Part shown: positions 1-9,023 of the stretch, in pieces
How positions within the stretch are numbered: position 1 is the stretch's first letter
Layout of the letters: each line of letters begins with the position of its first letter
Source: PFJX01 sp964393825
Lineage (GTDB): Bacteria > Pseudomonadota > Gammaproteobacteria > Burkholderiales > Thiobacillaceae
DNA: 64,000 bases
Assembly: GCA_964393825.1 (NCBI GenBank)
Contig: CAYMUY010000011.1
Span: 1-64,000 of the forward strand
Reading direction: 5' to 3'
Translations under genes and position numbers: made by a program
Notes under the pieces: model-generated
Told to the model about the DNA's origin: nothing
Database searches by the model: none
The model's input: the letters and a program-made list of their open reading frames with translations, nothing else

Positions 1-46
1 TACGGTGGGACTTGCACCCACAAGAGTGCGCCCATGCTGGGCGCAC
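1..46 (-). mobile_element. 5' end of a probable group II intron (partial, runs off left edge)
   Basis: Read on the minus strand from position 46, the sequence opens with GTGCGCCC, forms a 9-bp hairpin (arms 26-34 and 38-46, loop 35-37), and continues with GGGTGCAAGTCCC (about 7-19). A GTGYG 5' terminus, an early small hairpin and a GTGCAAGTCC-type segment are typical of the 5' part of domain I in bacterial group II introns. It starts directly behind the T-run of a Rho-independent terminator, the usual insertion site of class C group II introns. Only 46 bases are in the window, so no reverse transcriptase or domain V can be checked. It could instead be an unrelated structured RNA. Confidence 0.55.
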
Positions 47-47
47 C

Positions 48-76
48 AAAAAAAACCGGGCGCAGCGAGCACCCGG
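48..76 (-). terminator. Rho-independent terminator of the OmpA-type lipoprotein gene
   Basis: On the minus strand an 8-bp stem (arms 69-76 and 56-63, one G-U pair, loop 64-68) is followed at once by eight T residues (55-48). It lies 20 bp beyond the stop of the lipoprotein gene. It is also the apparent insertion point of the intron end at 1-46. Confidence 0.85.
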
Positions 77-95
77 CCTGATACGCCGTGACGGC

Positions 96-773
96 TCAGT
101 ACAACACGACCAGCACCACGCGACGGTTCATCGCGCGGCCGTCGCGGTACATGTTGCTGGCCACCGGCATGCTCTCGCCATAGGAGATGGCGGAAAGCCG
201 ATGCAACGGGAAGCCCGCCTTGGAATAGAGGTAAAGCCGCACGGCATCGGCCCGCTGCTGGCCCACCTTCAGGTTGACCGCCTCGCTGCCGATGCTGTCG
301 GTGTGGCCCTGCACCTCGATGTATACGCCACGGTTCTCAGCCTTGACCCGGGCGATGAACGCGTCCAGCGCCGCCATCGCCTCCTTGCTGAGCGCCGACT
401 TGTTGGAACCGAACTTGAGCTTGTCCTCGGACAGCACCACTTCATAGGCCATCTTTCCGGCGGCCAGCTTGCCGGCGGCCGACGCCCGTTCCAGCGCATC
501 CTGCGCGGTCCGGGAAATCTGTGCGATGTCGGACTCATTTTTCGCCAGGCGATCGGCATGGATCTTGAGAGTGATGACGGAGTCGTCGACACGCTTGCTG
601 GTGGCCGCCAGGCCGGTATTACTCGAAGTAATCGCCGCGTCCGTGGTCCTGGCGCGGTTTTCCAGGGACTCCGCGCGCACGGCCAGGGGCTTGAGCTGTT
701 CCTGGACATATTCCTTGGTGGCGCAACCGGAGAGCAGGAGTGCCGCGACAAGCAGTTTCGCGAGATTGTTCAT
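96..773 (-). CDS. OmpA-family peptidoglycan-binding lipoprotein
   Basis: The 225-residue protein begins with a lipoprotein signal peptide ending in the lipobox LLSGC (Cys about 16), so the mature form should be lipid-anchored, probably in the outer membrane. Residues about 20-100 are alanine-rich and likely coiled coil. The C-terminal 110 residues are an OmpA-like peptidoglycan-binding domain, with a QGHTDS motif and an NLKVGQQRADAV stretch that includes the usual Arg-Ala pair. The likely role is tethering the outer membrane to the cell wall. It stands alone with its own terminator. Paralogues such as Pal or motility-associated OmpA proteins share the fold, so no symbol is given. The start is the ATG that gives a canonical signal peptide. 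Confidence 0.85.
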   Translation of the reverse strand: MNNLAKLLVAALLLSGCATKEYVQEQLKPLAVRAESLENRARTTDAAITSSNTGLAATSKRVDDSVITLKIHADRLAKNESDIAQISRTAQDALERASAAGKLAAGKMAYEVVLSEDKLKFGSNKSALSKEAMAALDAFIARVKAENRGVYIEVQGHTDSIGSEAVNLKVGQQRADAVRLYLYSKAGFPLHRLSAISYGESMPVASNMYRDGRAMNRRVVLVVLY

Positions 774-852
774 CTAATACTCCATCGTTCATAGGTAAGA
801 CATTGATTGCAGGATAACTTATCGGCACAAAATGGCCAACCTTGAAGCAAGG

Positions 853-2244
853 TCATTGCCGTTGCGGGAAATACGCGTCATCCGGCGCCTCCAGCTTGAT
901 CTCGACCGGCGTGTCGTCGACTTTCGTCATTTTCCCCCCGACCAGTCCCGGGAAGCCCAGCACGGCCACGACCATGAGCAGCTGGATGATCAGGAAAGGC
1001 ACCGCGCCCCAGTAGATGTCGCTGGTCTTCACTTCCCGGGGCGCCACGCTCTTGAGATAGAACAGGGCGAAGCCAAATGGCGGGTGCATGAACGAGGTCT
1101 GCATGTTGATGCCCAGCAACACCCCGAACCAGACCAGATCGATACCCAGCTTCAGCGCCACCGGCGCCAATAACGGCACGATGATGAAGGCGATCTCGAA
1201 GAAATCCAGGAAGAACGCCAGCACAAAGACCAGCAGGTTGACCACCAGCAGGAACCCCAGCTCGCCCCCCGGCAGGCCAGTCAGCAGGCTCTCCACCCAA
1301 AGGTCGCCCTCCAGCAGGCGGAACACCAGGGAAAACACGGTGGAGCCGATCAGGATGAAGATGACGAAGGTGGTCAGGCGGGCGGTGGCGTCCATTGCCA
1401 GCTTCAGCATCTCGCGATTGAGCCGGCGCCTGGCAAGGGCCAGCAGCAGGGCGCCCACCGCGCCCATGGCGCCGCCCTCGGTGGGCGTGGCGATTCCCAG
1501 GAAGATGGTGCCCAGCACCAGGAAGATGAGCAGCAAGGGCGGCAGCATGGCGGTGAGTGATTTCAGCAGCAGCGCGATGCCACGCGGCCCGCGCGCCTCG
1601 ATCGGCAACGCCGGCATGGCCTGCGGCAGCGCCAGGCTGACGACCAGCACGAAAGCGGCATAGAGGCCGGTCAGCATCAGGGCTGGAGTCAGGGCGCCGC
1701 GATACATGTCGCCGACCGACACCCCGAGCTGGTCGGCCAGCACGATCAGCACCAGGGATGGCGGAATGATCTGCGCCAGGGTGCCGGAAGCGGCAATGAC
1801 GCCGCAGGCCAGCCGTTTGTCATAGCCGTAGCGCAGCATGATGGGCAGGGAGATCAGCCCCATCGCGATCACCGAAGCCGCCACCACGCCGGTGGTGGCG
1901 GCCAGGAGGGCACCGACGAACACCACCGCGAAGGCCAGGCCGCCGCGGATCGACCCGAACAACTGACCGACGCTGTCCAGCAACTCCTCGGCCATGCCGC
2001 TTTTCTCCAGGATCAGGCCCATGAAGGTGAAGAATGGAATCGCCAGCAAGGTGGCGTTGGACATGATGCCGTAGACCCGTTCCGGCAGCGCCTGCAACTG
2101 CACGAAGTCAAAATACCCCAGTTGAATGCCGAGGAAGGCGAACAGCAGGCCGTTGGCCGCCAGCGAGAAGGCCACCGGATACCCCAGCAGCAGGAAGCCC
2201 ACCAGGCCGAGGAACATCAGGGGTGCCATCAGTTCGAAACTCAT
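853..2244 (-). CDS. dctM: TRAP transporter large permease (DctM family)
   Basis: This 463-residue, very hydrophobic protein has about 12 predicted membrane spans and glycine-rich segments typical of the ion-coupled DctM/TRAP large subunit. Known TRAP systems import carboxylic acids or related anions with the help of a periplasmic binding protein. It is slightly longer than usual because of a hydrophilic C-terminal tail of about 25 residues. Its ATG overlaps the dctQ stop by 4 bp, so the pair is translationally coupled. No periplasmic binding protein gene (dctP) is adjacent on either side, so the substrate cannot be inferred. Confidence 0.93.
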   Translation of the reverse strand: MSFELMAPLMFLGLVGFLLLGYPVAFSLAANGLLFAFLGIQLGYFDFVQLQALPERVYGIMSNATLLAIPFFTFMGLILEKSGMAEELLDSVGQLFGSIRGGLAFAVVFVGALLAATTGVVAASVIAMGLISLPIMLRYGYDKRLACGVIAASGTLAQIIPPSLVLIVLADQLGVSVGDMYRGALTPALMLTGLYAAFVLVVSLALPQAMPALPIEARGPRGIALLLKSLTAMLPPLLLIFLVLGTIFLGIATPTEGGAMGAVGALLLALARRRLNREMLKLAMDATARLTTFVIFILIGSTVFSLVFRLLEGDLWVESLLTGLPGGELGFLLVVNLLVFVLAFFLDFFEIAFIIVPLLAPVALKLGIDLVWFGVLLGINMQTSFMHPPFGFALFYLKSVAPREVKTSDIYWGAVPFLIIQLLMVVAVLGFPGLVGGKMTKVDDTPVEIKLEAPDDAYFPQRQ

Positions 2245-2780
2245 GCCACTTCCTCAGGGTGTTCCTCGACCATGGGGCCATGCCCGGTCAGGAAGGCGGC
2301 GCGCTTGATGACCTCGGCAAGGCCCTGCAACAACAACAGCGCAAAACCGATCGGGATCGCCAGCTTGATCGGCCAGCGCAGGAGTCCGCCGGCATCCGGC
2401 GAGGTTTCATTCACCGCCCAGGACGCCGCGAACCCTTCCCAGCCCATCCAGACCAGCAACCCGCACAAGGGCAGCAGGAACAGCAGACCACCGGCCAGGT
2501 CGACCCAGGCCCGCGCTCGCGGCGAGAAGCGACCATGCAGGATATCGATGCGGACATGGCCGTTGTGCTTGAGGGTATAGCCGGCGCCGAGCAGGAAGAT
2601 CAGGCCGAACAGATACCACTGGATTTCCAGCCAGGCATTGGAAGAATGGTCGAAACCGTAACGCATCACCGCGTTGCCGGCGGAAATCAGCGTGGCCAGC
2701 AACACCAGCCACATCGAGCCGCGACCGACCCGCTCATTGAGCGCGTCGATGACGCGGGCGAGGGTCAGCAGTGGTTTCAT
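2241..2780 (-). CDS. dctQ: TRAP transporter small permease (DctQ family)
   Basis: A membrane protein of about 179 residues with four predicted spans, the pattern of the DctQ small TRAP subunit. The EIQWYLFGLIFLLGAGY segment after the second span is characteristic of the family. I chose the ATG at 2780 (MKPLLTLARVIDALNE), which matches usual DctQ starts. An upstream TTG at 2819 would add 13 residues and abut the pmbA stop. It overlaps dctM by 4 bp and lies just downstream of pmbA on the same strand. Together with DctM it forms the membrane part of a secondary importer. Confidence 0.9.
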   Translation of the reverse strand: MKPLLTLARVIDALNERVGRGSMWLVLLATLISAGNAVMRYGFDHSSNAWLEIQWYLFGLIFLLGAGYTLKHNGHVRIDILHGRFSPRARAWVDLAGGLLFLLPLCGLLVWMGWEGFAASWAVNETSPDAGGLLRWPIKLAIPIGFALLLLQGLAEVIKRAAFLTGHGPMVEEHPEEVA

Positions 2781-2820
2781 CCAGGCGACAGGGCCGAGCA
2801 CACCAGGCGACACCCGCAAC

Positions 2821-4176
2821 TCATTCCCCCGCGACGGTCATGTTGCCGATCAGGATCGACCCCACCCGGCGCGAGCCTCGGGTTTCCACGTCCGTGCCGA
2901 TGGCGACGATGCCACCGAGCATGTCGCGCAGGTTGCCGGCGATGGTGATTTCCTCCACCGGATAGGCGATCTCGCCGTTTTCCACCCAGAAGCCGGCGGC
3001 ACCACGCGAATAATCGCCGGTGACCATGTTCAACCCCTGGCCGAGCAGTTCGGTCACCACCAGGCCCGTACCCATCTTGTCCAGCAGGCCGGCGAGATCC
3101 TGGCCGGTGGAGGGCACGATCAGATTATGGTTGCCACCGGCGTTACCGGTGGTCTTCATGCCTAGCTTGCGGGCGCTGTAGCTGCCCAGGAAATACCCCT
3201 GGACCACGCCATCGCGCACCACTTCCCGCTCATGCGTGGCCACGCCTTCCGCATCGAACGGCGATGAAGCCAGCCCGCGCGGCAGGAAGGGGTTCTCGAT
3301 CATCTGGAAAAAAGACGGAAACAGCTGGCTGCCCAGGCTGTCGAGCAGGAAGGTGGACTTGCGGTAGAGGTGGCCGCCGGAAATCGCCGAAACGAAGCTG
3401 GCGATCAGGCCGGTGGCGATGGGCGCCTCGAACAGCACCGGGCACTGGCGGGTGGACAGCTTGCGCGCCTTCAGGCGACGCACCGTGCGCTCGCCCGCGC
3501 GGCGGCCGACAACCTCCGGACTGTCCAGATCTTCCTCGGCGCGCGCGGTGGTGTACCAGTAATCGCGCTGCATGCCACCGTCCTCTTCCGCGATCACCGC
3601 GCAGGACAGGCTTTGCCGCGTGCTCGGATACCCCCCGCAAAACCCCAGGCTGTTCGCATAGATGAATTGCGACCCCTGACTGGACAGCGAAGCCCCCTCG
3701 GAATTGTTGATGCGCGCATCGACGCCCAGCGCCGCCGCCTCGCAGGCCCGCGCCATCGCCGTGGCGCGTTCGACATCCACCGCCCAGGGATGGTGGAGAT
3801 CCAGATCCGGCACCAGGCGCGCCAGCAGGGCTTCCTCGGCCAGACCGGCGCAATCGTCCTCGGCGGTGTAGCGCGCGATGGTCAGGGCCTTTTCCACGGT
3901 TCGCGCCAACGCCGCCCGGGAGAAATCGGACGTCGAGGCATGACCGCGTTTCTGCCCCAGGTAGACGGTGACACCGATCCCCTTGTCGCGGTTATGCTCG
4001 ATGGTCTCCACCTCGCCATGGCGGACGGAAACGCTCAAGCCGCTGCCTTCCGATATCTCCGTTTCGGCGGCGCTGGCGCCGCCGGCGCGGGCCAGGTCAA
4101 GGGTTTCTGCGGCGAGCGCCTGCAAGGCCTCGCGGGTAAAACTGAATGGGCTGTCGGACACGGTAGAACCTGACAT
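2821..4176 (-). CDS. pmbA: TldD/PmbA-family protein PmbA (TldE)
   Basis: A protein of about 451 residues that matches the usual PmbA length. It has the family's C-terminal features, including a TTGNAGG segment and a glycine-rich end with FWVENGEI. TldD and PmbA/TldE form a heterodimeric protease acting in peptide maturation and CcdA turnover; the metal site lies in TldD. I took the ATG at 4176 (MSGSTVSD) instead of an upstream frame to 4227, which would overlap the yjgA start. The gene is divergent from yjgA, a conserved pairing in beta- and gammaproteobacteria. No tldD lies in this window. Confidence 0.93.
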   Translation of the reverse strand: MSGSTVSDSPFSFTREALQALAAETLDLARAGGASAAETEISEGSGLSVSVRHGEVETIEHNRDKGIGVTVYLGQKRGHASTSDFSRAALARTVEKALTIARYTAEDDCAGLAEEALLARLVPDLDLHHPWAVDVERATAMARACEAAALGVDARINNSEGASLSSQGSQFIYANSLGFCGGYPSTRQSLSCAVIAEEDGGMQRDYWYTTARAEEDLDSPEVVGRRAGERTVRRLKARKLSTRQCPVLFEAPIATGLIASFVSAISGGHLYRKSTFLLDSLGSQLFPSFFQMIENPFLPRGLASSPFDAEGVATHEREVVRDGVVQGYFLGSYSARKLGMKTTGNAGGNHNLIVPSTGQDLAGLLDKMGTGLVVTELLGQGLNMVTGDYSRGAAGFWVENGEIAYPVEEITIAGNLRDMLGGIVAIGTDVETRGSRRVGSILIGNMTVAGE

Positions 4177-4225
4177 ATTGACAAAGGCCGCTATGATACC
4201 TGTCCCCGCTTTCCCGCCGCATGCC

Positions 4226-4747
4226 ATGCACGCTCACCACGAAGACCACGACCCGGATCAGGAAGATCCCATCGACACCCGGGTCAGCAAGACCCAGCGC
4301 AAGAATGAGATGAACGCCCTGCAGGCTCTGGGCGGGGAACTCGTGAAGCTATCCCGTGACCGCCTGGAAAAAATGAACCTGCCGGACCGGCTGTTCAAGG
4401 AATTGCTGGAAGCCAAACGAATCACCGCGAATGGCGCCATCCGCCGCCAGATGCAGTTCATCGGCAAGCTCATGCGCGATGTCGACGCCGAGCCCATCAT
4501 CGAACAACTGTCCGCCATCAAGGGAGAATCCGCCGCTGCCAAGGCCGAGTTTCACGGTCTGGAACGCTGGCGCGAACGCCTGCTGGAAGACGACGCGGCG
4601 CTTACCGAATGGCTGGGCGCGCATCCCGGGGCGGACATCCAGCTCATGCGGCAACTGATCCGCAACGCCCGCCGCGAAGCCGCGGAGAACAAGCCGCCAA
4701 AATCCAGCCGGCAACTGTTCCGCATGCTGCGGGATACACCTGGCTAG
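4226..4747 (+). CDS. yjgA: Ribosome-associated protein YjgA/DarP (DUF615)
   Basis: A highly charged, helical protein of about 173 residues of the DUF615 family. The segments SKTQRKNEMNALQALGGELVKL and ANGAIRRQMQFIGKLMRD are the recognisable core. YjgA, also called DarP, associates with pre-50S particles and aids late large-subunit maturation. The ATG at 4226 gives a usual-length protein beginning with an acidic, His-rich segment. An in-frame ATG at 4193 is possible. It is divergent from pmbA with about 50 bp between starts, so the two promoters must be closely packed. Confidence 0.92.
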   Translation: MHAHHEDHDPDQEDPIDTRVSKTQRKNEMNALQALGGELVKLSRDRLEKMNLPDRLFKELLEAKRITANGAIRRQMQFIGKLMRDVDAEPIIEQLSAIKGESAAAKAEFHGLERWRERLLEDDAALTEWLGAHPGADIQLMRQLIRNARREAAENKPPKSSRQLFRMLRDTPG

Positions 4748-4956
4748 CCGGGTGTCGGCGCGCGCATCAGCGATTCGAGACGCCGACAAACACCGGACGC
4801 TCCTGCCGACATCCCGACGGCCCTGCCGAGGTTGTCGGTATTTCTTACGTTATTACTCATTTAAACAAACATTTACCTGGCCACCCCCCGTGATGCGCCA
4901 CCGGCATGGCATTTGCTTGATAACAGGACGCAACTTGGTCACCCACTCCTGCCGCC
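4748..4956 (+). promoter_or_regulatory. Intergenic region with GC hairpin and AT-rich putative promoter
   Basis: The first part forms an imperfect hairpin (TGTCGGCG at 4753-4760 with CGCCGACA at 4781-4788, flanked by further pairing) just after the yjgA stop, with no T-run. Positions about 4832-4875 are strikingly AT-rich for this region and probably hold the promoter of the kinase/regulator pair that follows. I cannot assign firm -35 and -10 boxes. Confidence 0.35.
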
Positions 4957-6828
4957 GTGCCACATCGAACACCCCGTCCCGCCGCAAGGCCCGCTCAGCC
5001 GTCCCGGATCGCATCGCATCCCGGGGTGCTGGTCAACCTGCTCGACACGCTCGCTGGCGCCGCCAGCCTGGGTGAGCAGGCGCGCGGCTGGCTCAGGCTC
5101 GACCCCGGCCTGGTCCTGGCGATCCTGCGGGCCACGGCGCGGCCCGACACGGACCCGGGCCGGTACACCTTCGAAGAACTCTGCAACCAGGTTTCCCTTC
5201 CCACACTCAAAGGCCTGGTCTGCGCCGCCGCCCTCCAGTTGCTCACCCACCCGAGCACCGCACTGGAGGACAAGGACTGGGTCCGCGCGGCCTCCCTGGC
5301 CCATCTCTGCCACGCCCTGGCGCAGCAGTCTGGCTACCCCTCGCCCGACGAAGCCTGGCTGGCCGGCCTGTTCTGCGACCTTCCCGGCAGCCAGGCGGCA
5401 CTTTCCGAACTGCCATCGCGCGGCTTTCTCGCCGACGTGCCGCGCCTGCTGCGCGAACCGGCCGACCGCCTGCGCGATGCCACCGCCCTGCCACGACTGG
5501 CAGCCATGGCATGGTATCTCTTGATGCGACGCGCGCCGGAAGCCGCCGATACGTTATCCTTGGACCCCGCTCCAGACCACGAACTCATTAGGGGAATGCT
5601 TCAGGAAATGGATCAATCGGTCGAAGCCCTTTCGGCACGCGCACGCACGGATGCCAATCTGTCGGGCGCGCTCGCGCGTTTCACCCGCACCGAACTGACC
5701 ACATCGGAAATGCATGAGCATGCCGGCGCCGGCATTCTCGCGGCGGCGCGGCACCTGGCGGAACAGGACGGCCTGCACGACCCGGTCTATCTTCGCCTGG
5801 ACAAGCGCACCAGCATGCTGGAGTCGCGCGACATCGGCGAACTGCGCGCCCCGCCCATCTCGATCCGGGTCGAAGGCAGCAACACCGCCGCGGTGCGCGC
5901 CCTGTTCACGCGCATGCCGGTGGTGGTCTACCGCGACGCGGCGGGAGAAACCGCCCTGCTCGACATCCAGCTGGCGCGCCAGGCCGACGCCGACGGCCTC
6001 GCCGCCATCCCGGTCGGCGATGGCGGTGCGCGCGGCGTGCTGCTGGTCTGCGGCGACCGGGAAGCCCTGGCGGAAATCGCCGCGCACCCCGAACGCTATG
6101 CCCGCCTGGGCGAACTGGCGGGGCGCGCCGCCGACCGGGTGGAAACCGCCACGACCGATGCGGCCCCCCTCTTGAGCGGGCGGGTGCGACGCGCAGCACA
6201 TGAGATCAACAATCCGCTGGGGATCATCAAGAATTATCTGGCCATCCTCAAGGCCAAGCTCGGCGACGAAGCCCTCATTGCTGACGAACTGCGCATCATC
6301 CATGAAGAGCTCGATCGCATCGTGCGCATCGTGCGCGCCCTCGGCAACGACGATGACAGCCTGGCGGAGCTTTCGGAAGCCACCGACATCGCCGCCCTGG
6401 CCAACGATCTGGTCAAGGTCACCGCCCCCTCCTGGCAGGCGCGCGGCATCCGCGTGACCCACGGCAGCCGCCCCGGCCTGCCCCTGCTCGACTGCGATCG
6501 CGACAAGATCAAGCAGATCCTGCTCAATCTCTTGCTCAACGCCCTGGAAGCCACCCCGGACGGCGGTGAAATCCACCTTGAAACCGCGCAGATCACCAAC
6601 CACAAGCGCGAACGCTTCATCGAAATCCAGATCAAGGATTCGGGACCCGGCATCAGTTCCGAGATGGAACAACAACTGTTCGACCCCATGGCAACGGCAA
6701 AGGGCGAAGACCATGCGGGCCTGGGACTGGCCATCGTAAAAACACTTACGGAAAGTCTCGGCGGCAGCATCGCATATAAAAGCAGTTCCTCCGGCACCAC
6801 GTTCCAGCTACTATTCCCGCTTGGATAG
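4957..6828 (+). CDS. HDOD-domain sensor histidine kinase
   Basis: A 623-residue cytoplasmic protein. Residues about 20-200 resemble an HDOD domain, a helical output or sensor module related to HD hydrolases. About 250-390 is a divergent, GAF-like region. The C-terminal 220 residues are a histidine kinase: H-box AAHEINNPLG with His415, N-box NLLLNALEA, G1 DSGPGI and G2 GLGLAIV. No membrane span is seen. The start is a GTG. The stop is 3 bp from the following response regulator, so the two form one operon and probably a cognate pair. HDOD modules fused directly to a kinase core are much rarer than stand-alone HDOD proteins. The stimulus is unknown. Confidence 0.82.
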   Translation: MPHRTPRPAARPAQPSRIASHPGVLVNLLDTLAGAASLGEQARGWLRLDPGLVLAILRATARPDTDPGRYTFEELCNQVSLPTLKGLVCAAALQLLTHPSTALEDKDWVRAASLAHLCHALAQQSGYPSPDEAWLAGLFCDLPGSQAALSELPSRGFLADVPRLLREPADRLRDATALPRLAAMAWYLLMRRAPEAADTLSLDPAPDHELIRGMLQEMDQSVEALSARARTDANLSGALARFTRTELTTSEMHEHAGAGILAAARHLAEQDGLHDPVYLRLDKRTSMLESRDIGELRAPPISIRVEGSNTAAVRALFTRMPVVVYRDAAGETALLDIQLARQADADGLAAIPVGDGGARGVLLVCGDREALAEIAAHPERYARLGELAGRAADRVETATTDAAPLLSGRVRRAAHEINNPLGIIKNYLAILKAKLGDEALIADELRIIHEELDRIVRIVRALGNDDDSLAELSEATDIAALANDLVKVTAPSWQARGIRVTHGSRPGLPLLDCDRDKIKQILLNLLLNALEATPDGGEIHLETAQITNHKRERFIEIQIKDSGPGISSEMEQQLFDPMATAKGEDHAGLGLAIVKTLTESLGGSIAYKSSSSGTTFQLLFPLG

Positions 6829-6831
6829 CCA

Positions 6832-9009
6832 ATGAGCCATACGGGCATCCACCTTAACCTCAACTTAAGGCTGCCGGTGTCCACTGCCCTGGAAAATGCA
6901 ACTGTTCTAGTCAGCTTGCTCATCGTCGAGGATGAACCGCGCTATCTGGAAAGCGCGCGTCTCCTTCTGGCGCCCCATCTGCATCGCATCGACACCGCCC
7001 TGAACGGTGCTCAGGCACATGCCTGTCTTTCCCGGCAATCCTACGACCTGGTCCTGCTCGACCTGCGCCTGCCCGACAGCAGCGGCCATGACCTCATGGC
7101 CTACCTGCGCGAGCATCACCCCGGCAGCCTGATCATCATCATGAGCGGCGACAGCCGGATCGACTCCGCGATCCATTGCATCCGCCTGGGTGCCTACGAC
7201 TACCTGCGCAAACCCTGCGAACCGGAGGAACTGGTCAAGACCGTGATCAACGCGGCCCAGAAAATCCAGCTCGCCCATGAAAACCAGCGCATGTTGCGGC
7301 AACTCGAACATTCCGAGGAATGGCACCGCCTGTTGGTCAACACCTCCCCGGACGTGATCTACACCCTGGACGCGGAGGGTCGCTTCACCTTTCTCAACGA
7401 GCGTGTCAGCCAGGTGCTGGGCTATGCGCCGGACGAACTAGTGGGACAACGCTACGAAGCCATCGTCCCGGACGATGAACTGGACAACGCCCGCTACCGT
7501 TTCAACGAGCGCCGTACCGGTGATCGTGCCACCCACAATGCCGAACTCCGGCTCAAGCGCAAGGAAGATCTGCTCAGCGGCACGATCGACCCGGTCGTGG
7601 TGTTCGAAATCTCCGCCATGGGCATGTATCGACCACGCCCAGACGGACGTGGCGAATTCCTCGGCACCTATGGCGTCGCGCGTGACATCAGCGCGCGCAA
7701 ACAAGCCGAAGCCACGGTCACCTTCCAGGCCTATCACGACCTGCTCACCGGCCTGCCCAACCGCGCCCTGTTCAACGACCGGGTGCGGCAGGCCATTGCC
7801 CAGGCCCGCCGCCACGGTCAGGCCCTGGCGGTCATGTTCCTGGACATGGACCGGTTCAAGGTGGTGAATGACACCCTCGGCCACCTGGTCGGCGACGGTC
7901 TCCTGCAAGCCATGACGCAACGTCTGCGCGACAGCCTCCGCGAAGGCGACACCCTGGCCCGCATCGGTGGCGACGAATTCATGCTGCTACTGCCCCATGT
8001 CCGCTCGCGCGACAACGCCGCCTTCATCGCCCAGAAAATCCTCGCCTCCCTGCAACAGCCTTTCCAGATCGACAATCACGAGATCTATTCCGGCATGAGC
8101 ATCGGTATCGCCCTCTATCCGGACGACGGCGACAACCTGGAAACGCTGGTCAAACACGCCGACCTGGCCATGTATCACGCCAAGGACAACGGCCGGAACG
8201 ACTATCGCTTCTTCACCCACGACCTGCGCCACACCCTGACCGGCCGCCTGGCGATGGAAAACGACATGCGCCACGCCATCTCGCGCGGCGAATTCGAGAT
8301 GTACTACCAACCGCAAGTGGACATCCAGAGCCAGCGCATCCGCGGTATGGAAGCCCTGATCCGCTGGCACCACCCGCAGCGTGGCATGGTCTCGCCCGCC
8401 GACTTCATCCCCATCGCCGAAGAATGCGGTCTCATCGCCCCGATCAGTGAATGGGTCCTCGATGCCGCCTGCAAACAGGCCAAGGCCTGGCGCGACGGGC
8501 CGTTTCCGGCAATCAGCCTGGGGGTGAACCTCTCCGCGAGACAGATCGAACACCCGCATTTCGTCGACAAGTTCATCCAGTCCCTGAAAGACAATGGTGT
8601 CGACGGACAAGGCATCGAAATCGAACTCACCGAAAGTACTCTGATGCGCGACATGGAAGGTGCCATCGAAAAACTGCGCCGACTCGCGGATGAGGGCGTG
8701 GAAATCTCCATCGACGACTTCGGCACCGGCTACTCCTCCCTCTCCTACCTGAAGAAACTGCCGGTACACACCCTCAAGATCGACCGCAGCTTCATTCACG
8801 ACCTGGTCGCCCCCAGCAACGGCAGCACCATCGTCGCTGGCATCACCGCCATGGCCAAGGGCCTGCACCTCAATGTGGTCGCGGAAGGCGTCGAAACCCG
8901 GACGCAGCTCGACTATCTGGAATCGATCGGCTGCGACTCCTATCAGGGCTATCTGTTCAGCCGCCCGGTGGCGGCGAGCGACGCCACCGGCCTGTTGAAA
9001 ACACATTGA
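6832..9009 (+). CDS. Response regulator with PAS, GGDEF and EAL domains (c-di-GMP turnover)
   Basis: A 725-residue protein. A receiver domain spans about 28-145 (acidic VEDE, phosphoacceptor Asp77 in LLDLRLP), a PAS domain about 165-290, a GGDEF domain about 300-465 with intact GGDEF at 379-383, and an EAL domain about 480-720 with EALIRW at 507, ELTES and DDFGTGYSS. Both the cyclase and phosphodiesterase signatures look intact. It therefore probably makes or degrades c-di-GMP, depending on phosphorylation by the upstream kinase. The first 27 residues precede the receiver fold, so a start further in is possible. It converges on the flagellar locus, consistent with control of motility against attachment. 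Confidence 0.92.
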   Translation: MSHTGIHLNLNLRLPVSTALENATVLVSLLIVEDEPRYLESARLLLAPHLHRIDTALNGAQAHACLSRQSYDLVLLDLRLPDSSGHDLMAYLREHHPGSLIIIMSGDSRIDSAIHCIRLGAYDYLRKPCEPEELVKTVINAAQKIQLAHENQRMLRQLEHSEEWHRLLVNTSPDVIYTLDAEGRFTFLNERVSQVLGYAPDELVGQRYEAIVPDDELDNARYRFNERRTGDRATHNAELRLKRKEDLLSGTIDPVVVFEISAMGMYRPRPDGRGEFLGTYGVARDISARKQAEATVTFQAYHDLLTGLPNRALFNDRVRQAIAQARRHGQALAVMFLDMDRFKVVNDTLGHLVGDGLLQAMTQRLRDSLREGDTLARIGGDEFMLLLPHVRSRDNAAFIAQKILASLQQPFQIDNHEIYSGMSIGIALYPDDGDNLETLVKHADLAMYHAKDNGRNDYRFFTHDLRHTLTGRLAMENDMRHAISRGEFEMYYQPQVDIQSQRIRGMEALIRWHHPQRGMVSPADFIPIAEECGLIAPISEWVLDAACKQAKAWRDGPFPAISLGVNLSARQIEHPHFVDKFIQSLKDNGVDGQGIEIELTESTLMRDMEGAIEKLRRLADEGVEISIDDFGTGYSSLSYLKKLPVHTLKIDRSFIHDLVAPSNGSTIVAGITAMAKGLHLNVVAEGVETRTQLDYLESIGCDSYQGYLFSRPVAASDATGLLKTH

Positions 9010-9023
9010 GGCGCGCGGCCAGC

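Noticed and set aside
1..47. A tRNA gene at the left edge
   Set aside because: The hairpin and the GTGCAAGTCC stretch do not fit acceptor, anticodon and T arms, and the order and spacing fit a group II intron start better.
839..853. Terminator after dctM
   Set aside because: There is a 6-bp palindrome (ACCTTG/CAAGGT) at the stop codon, but no T-run directly follows and the stem is weak.
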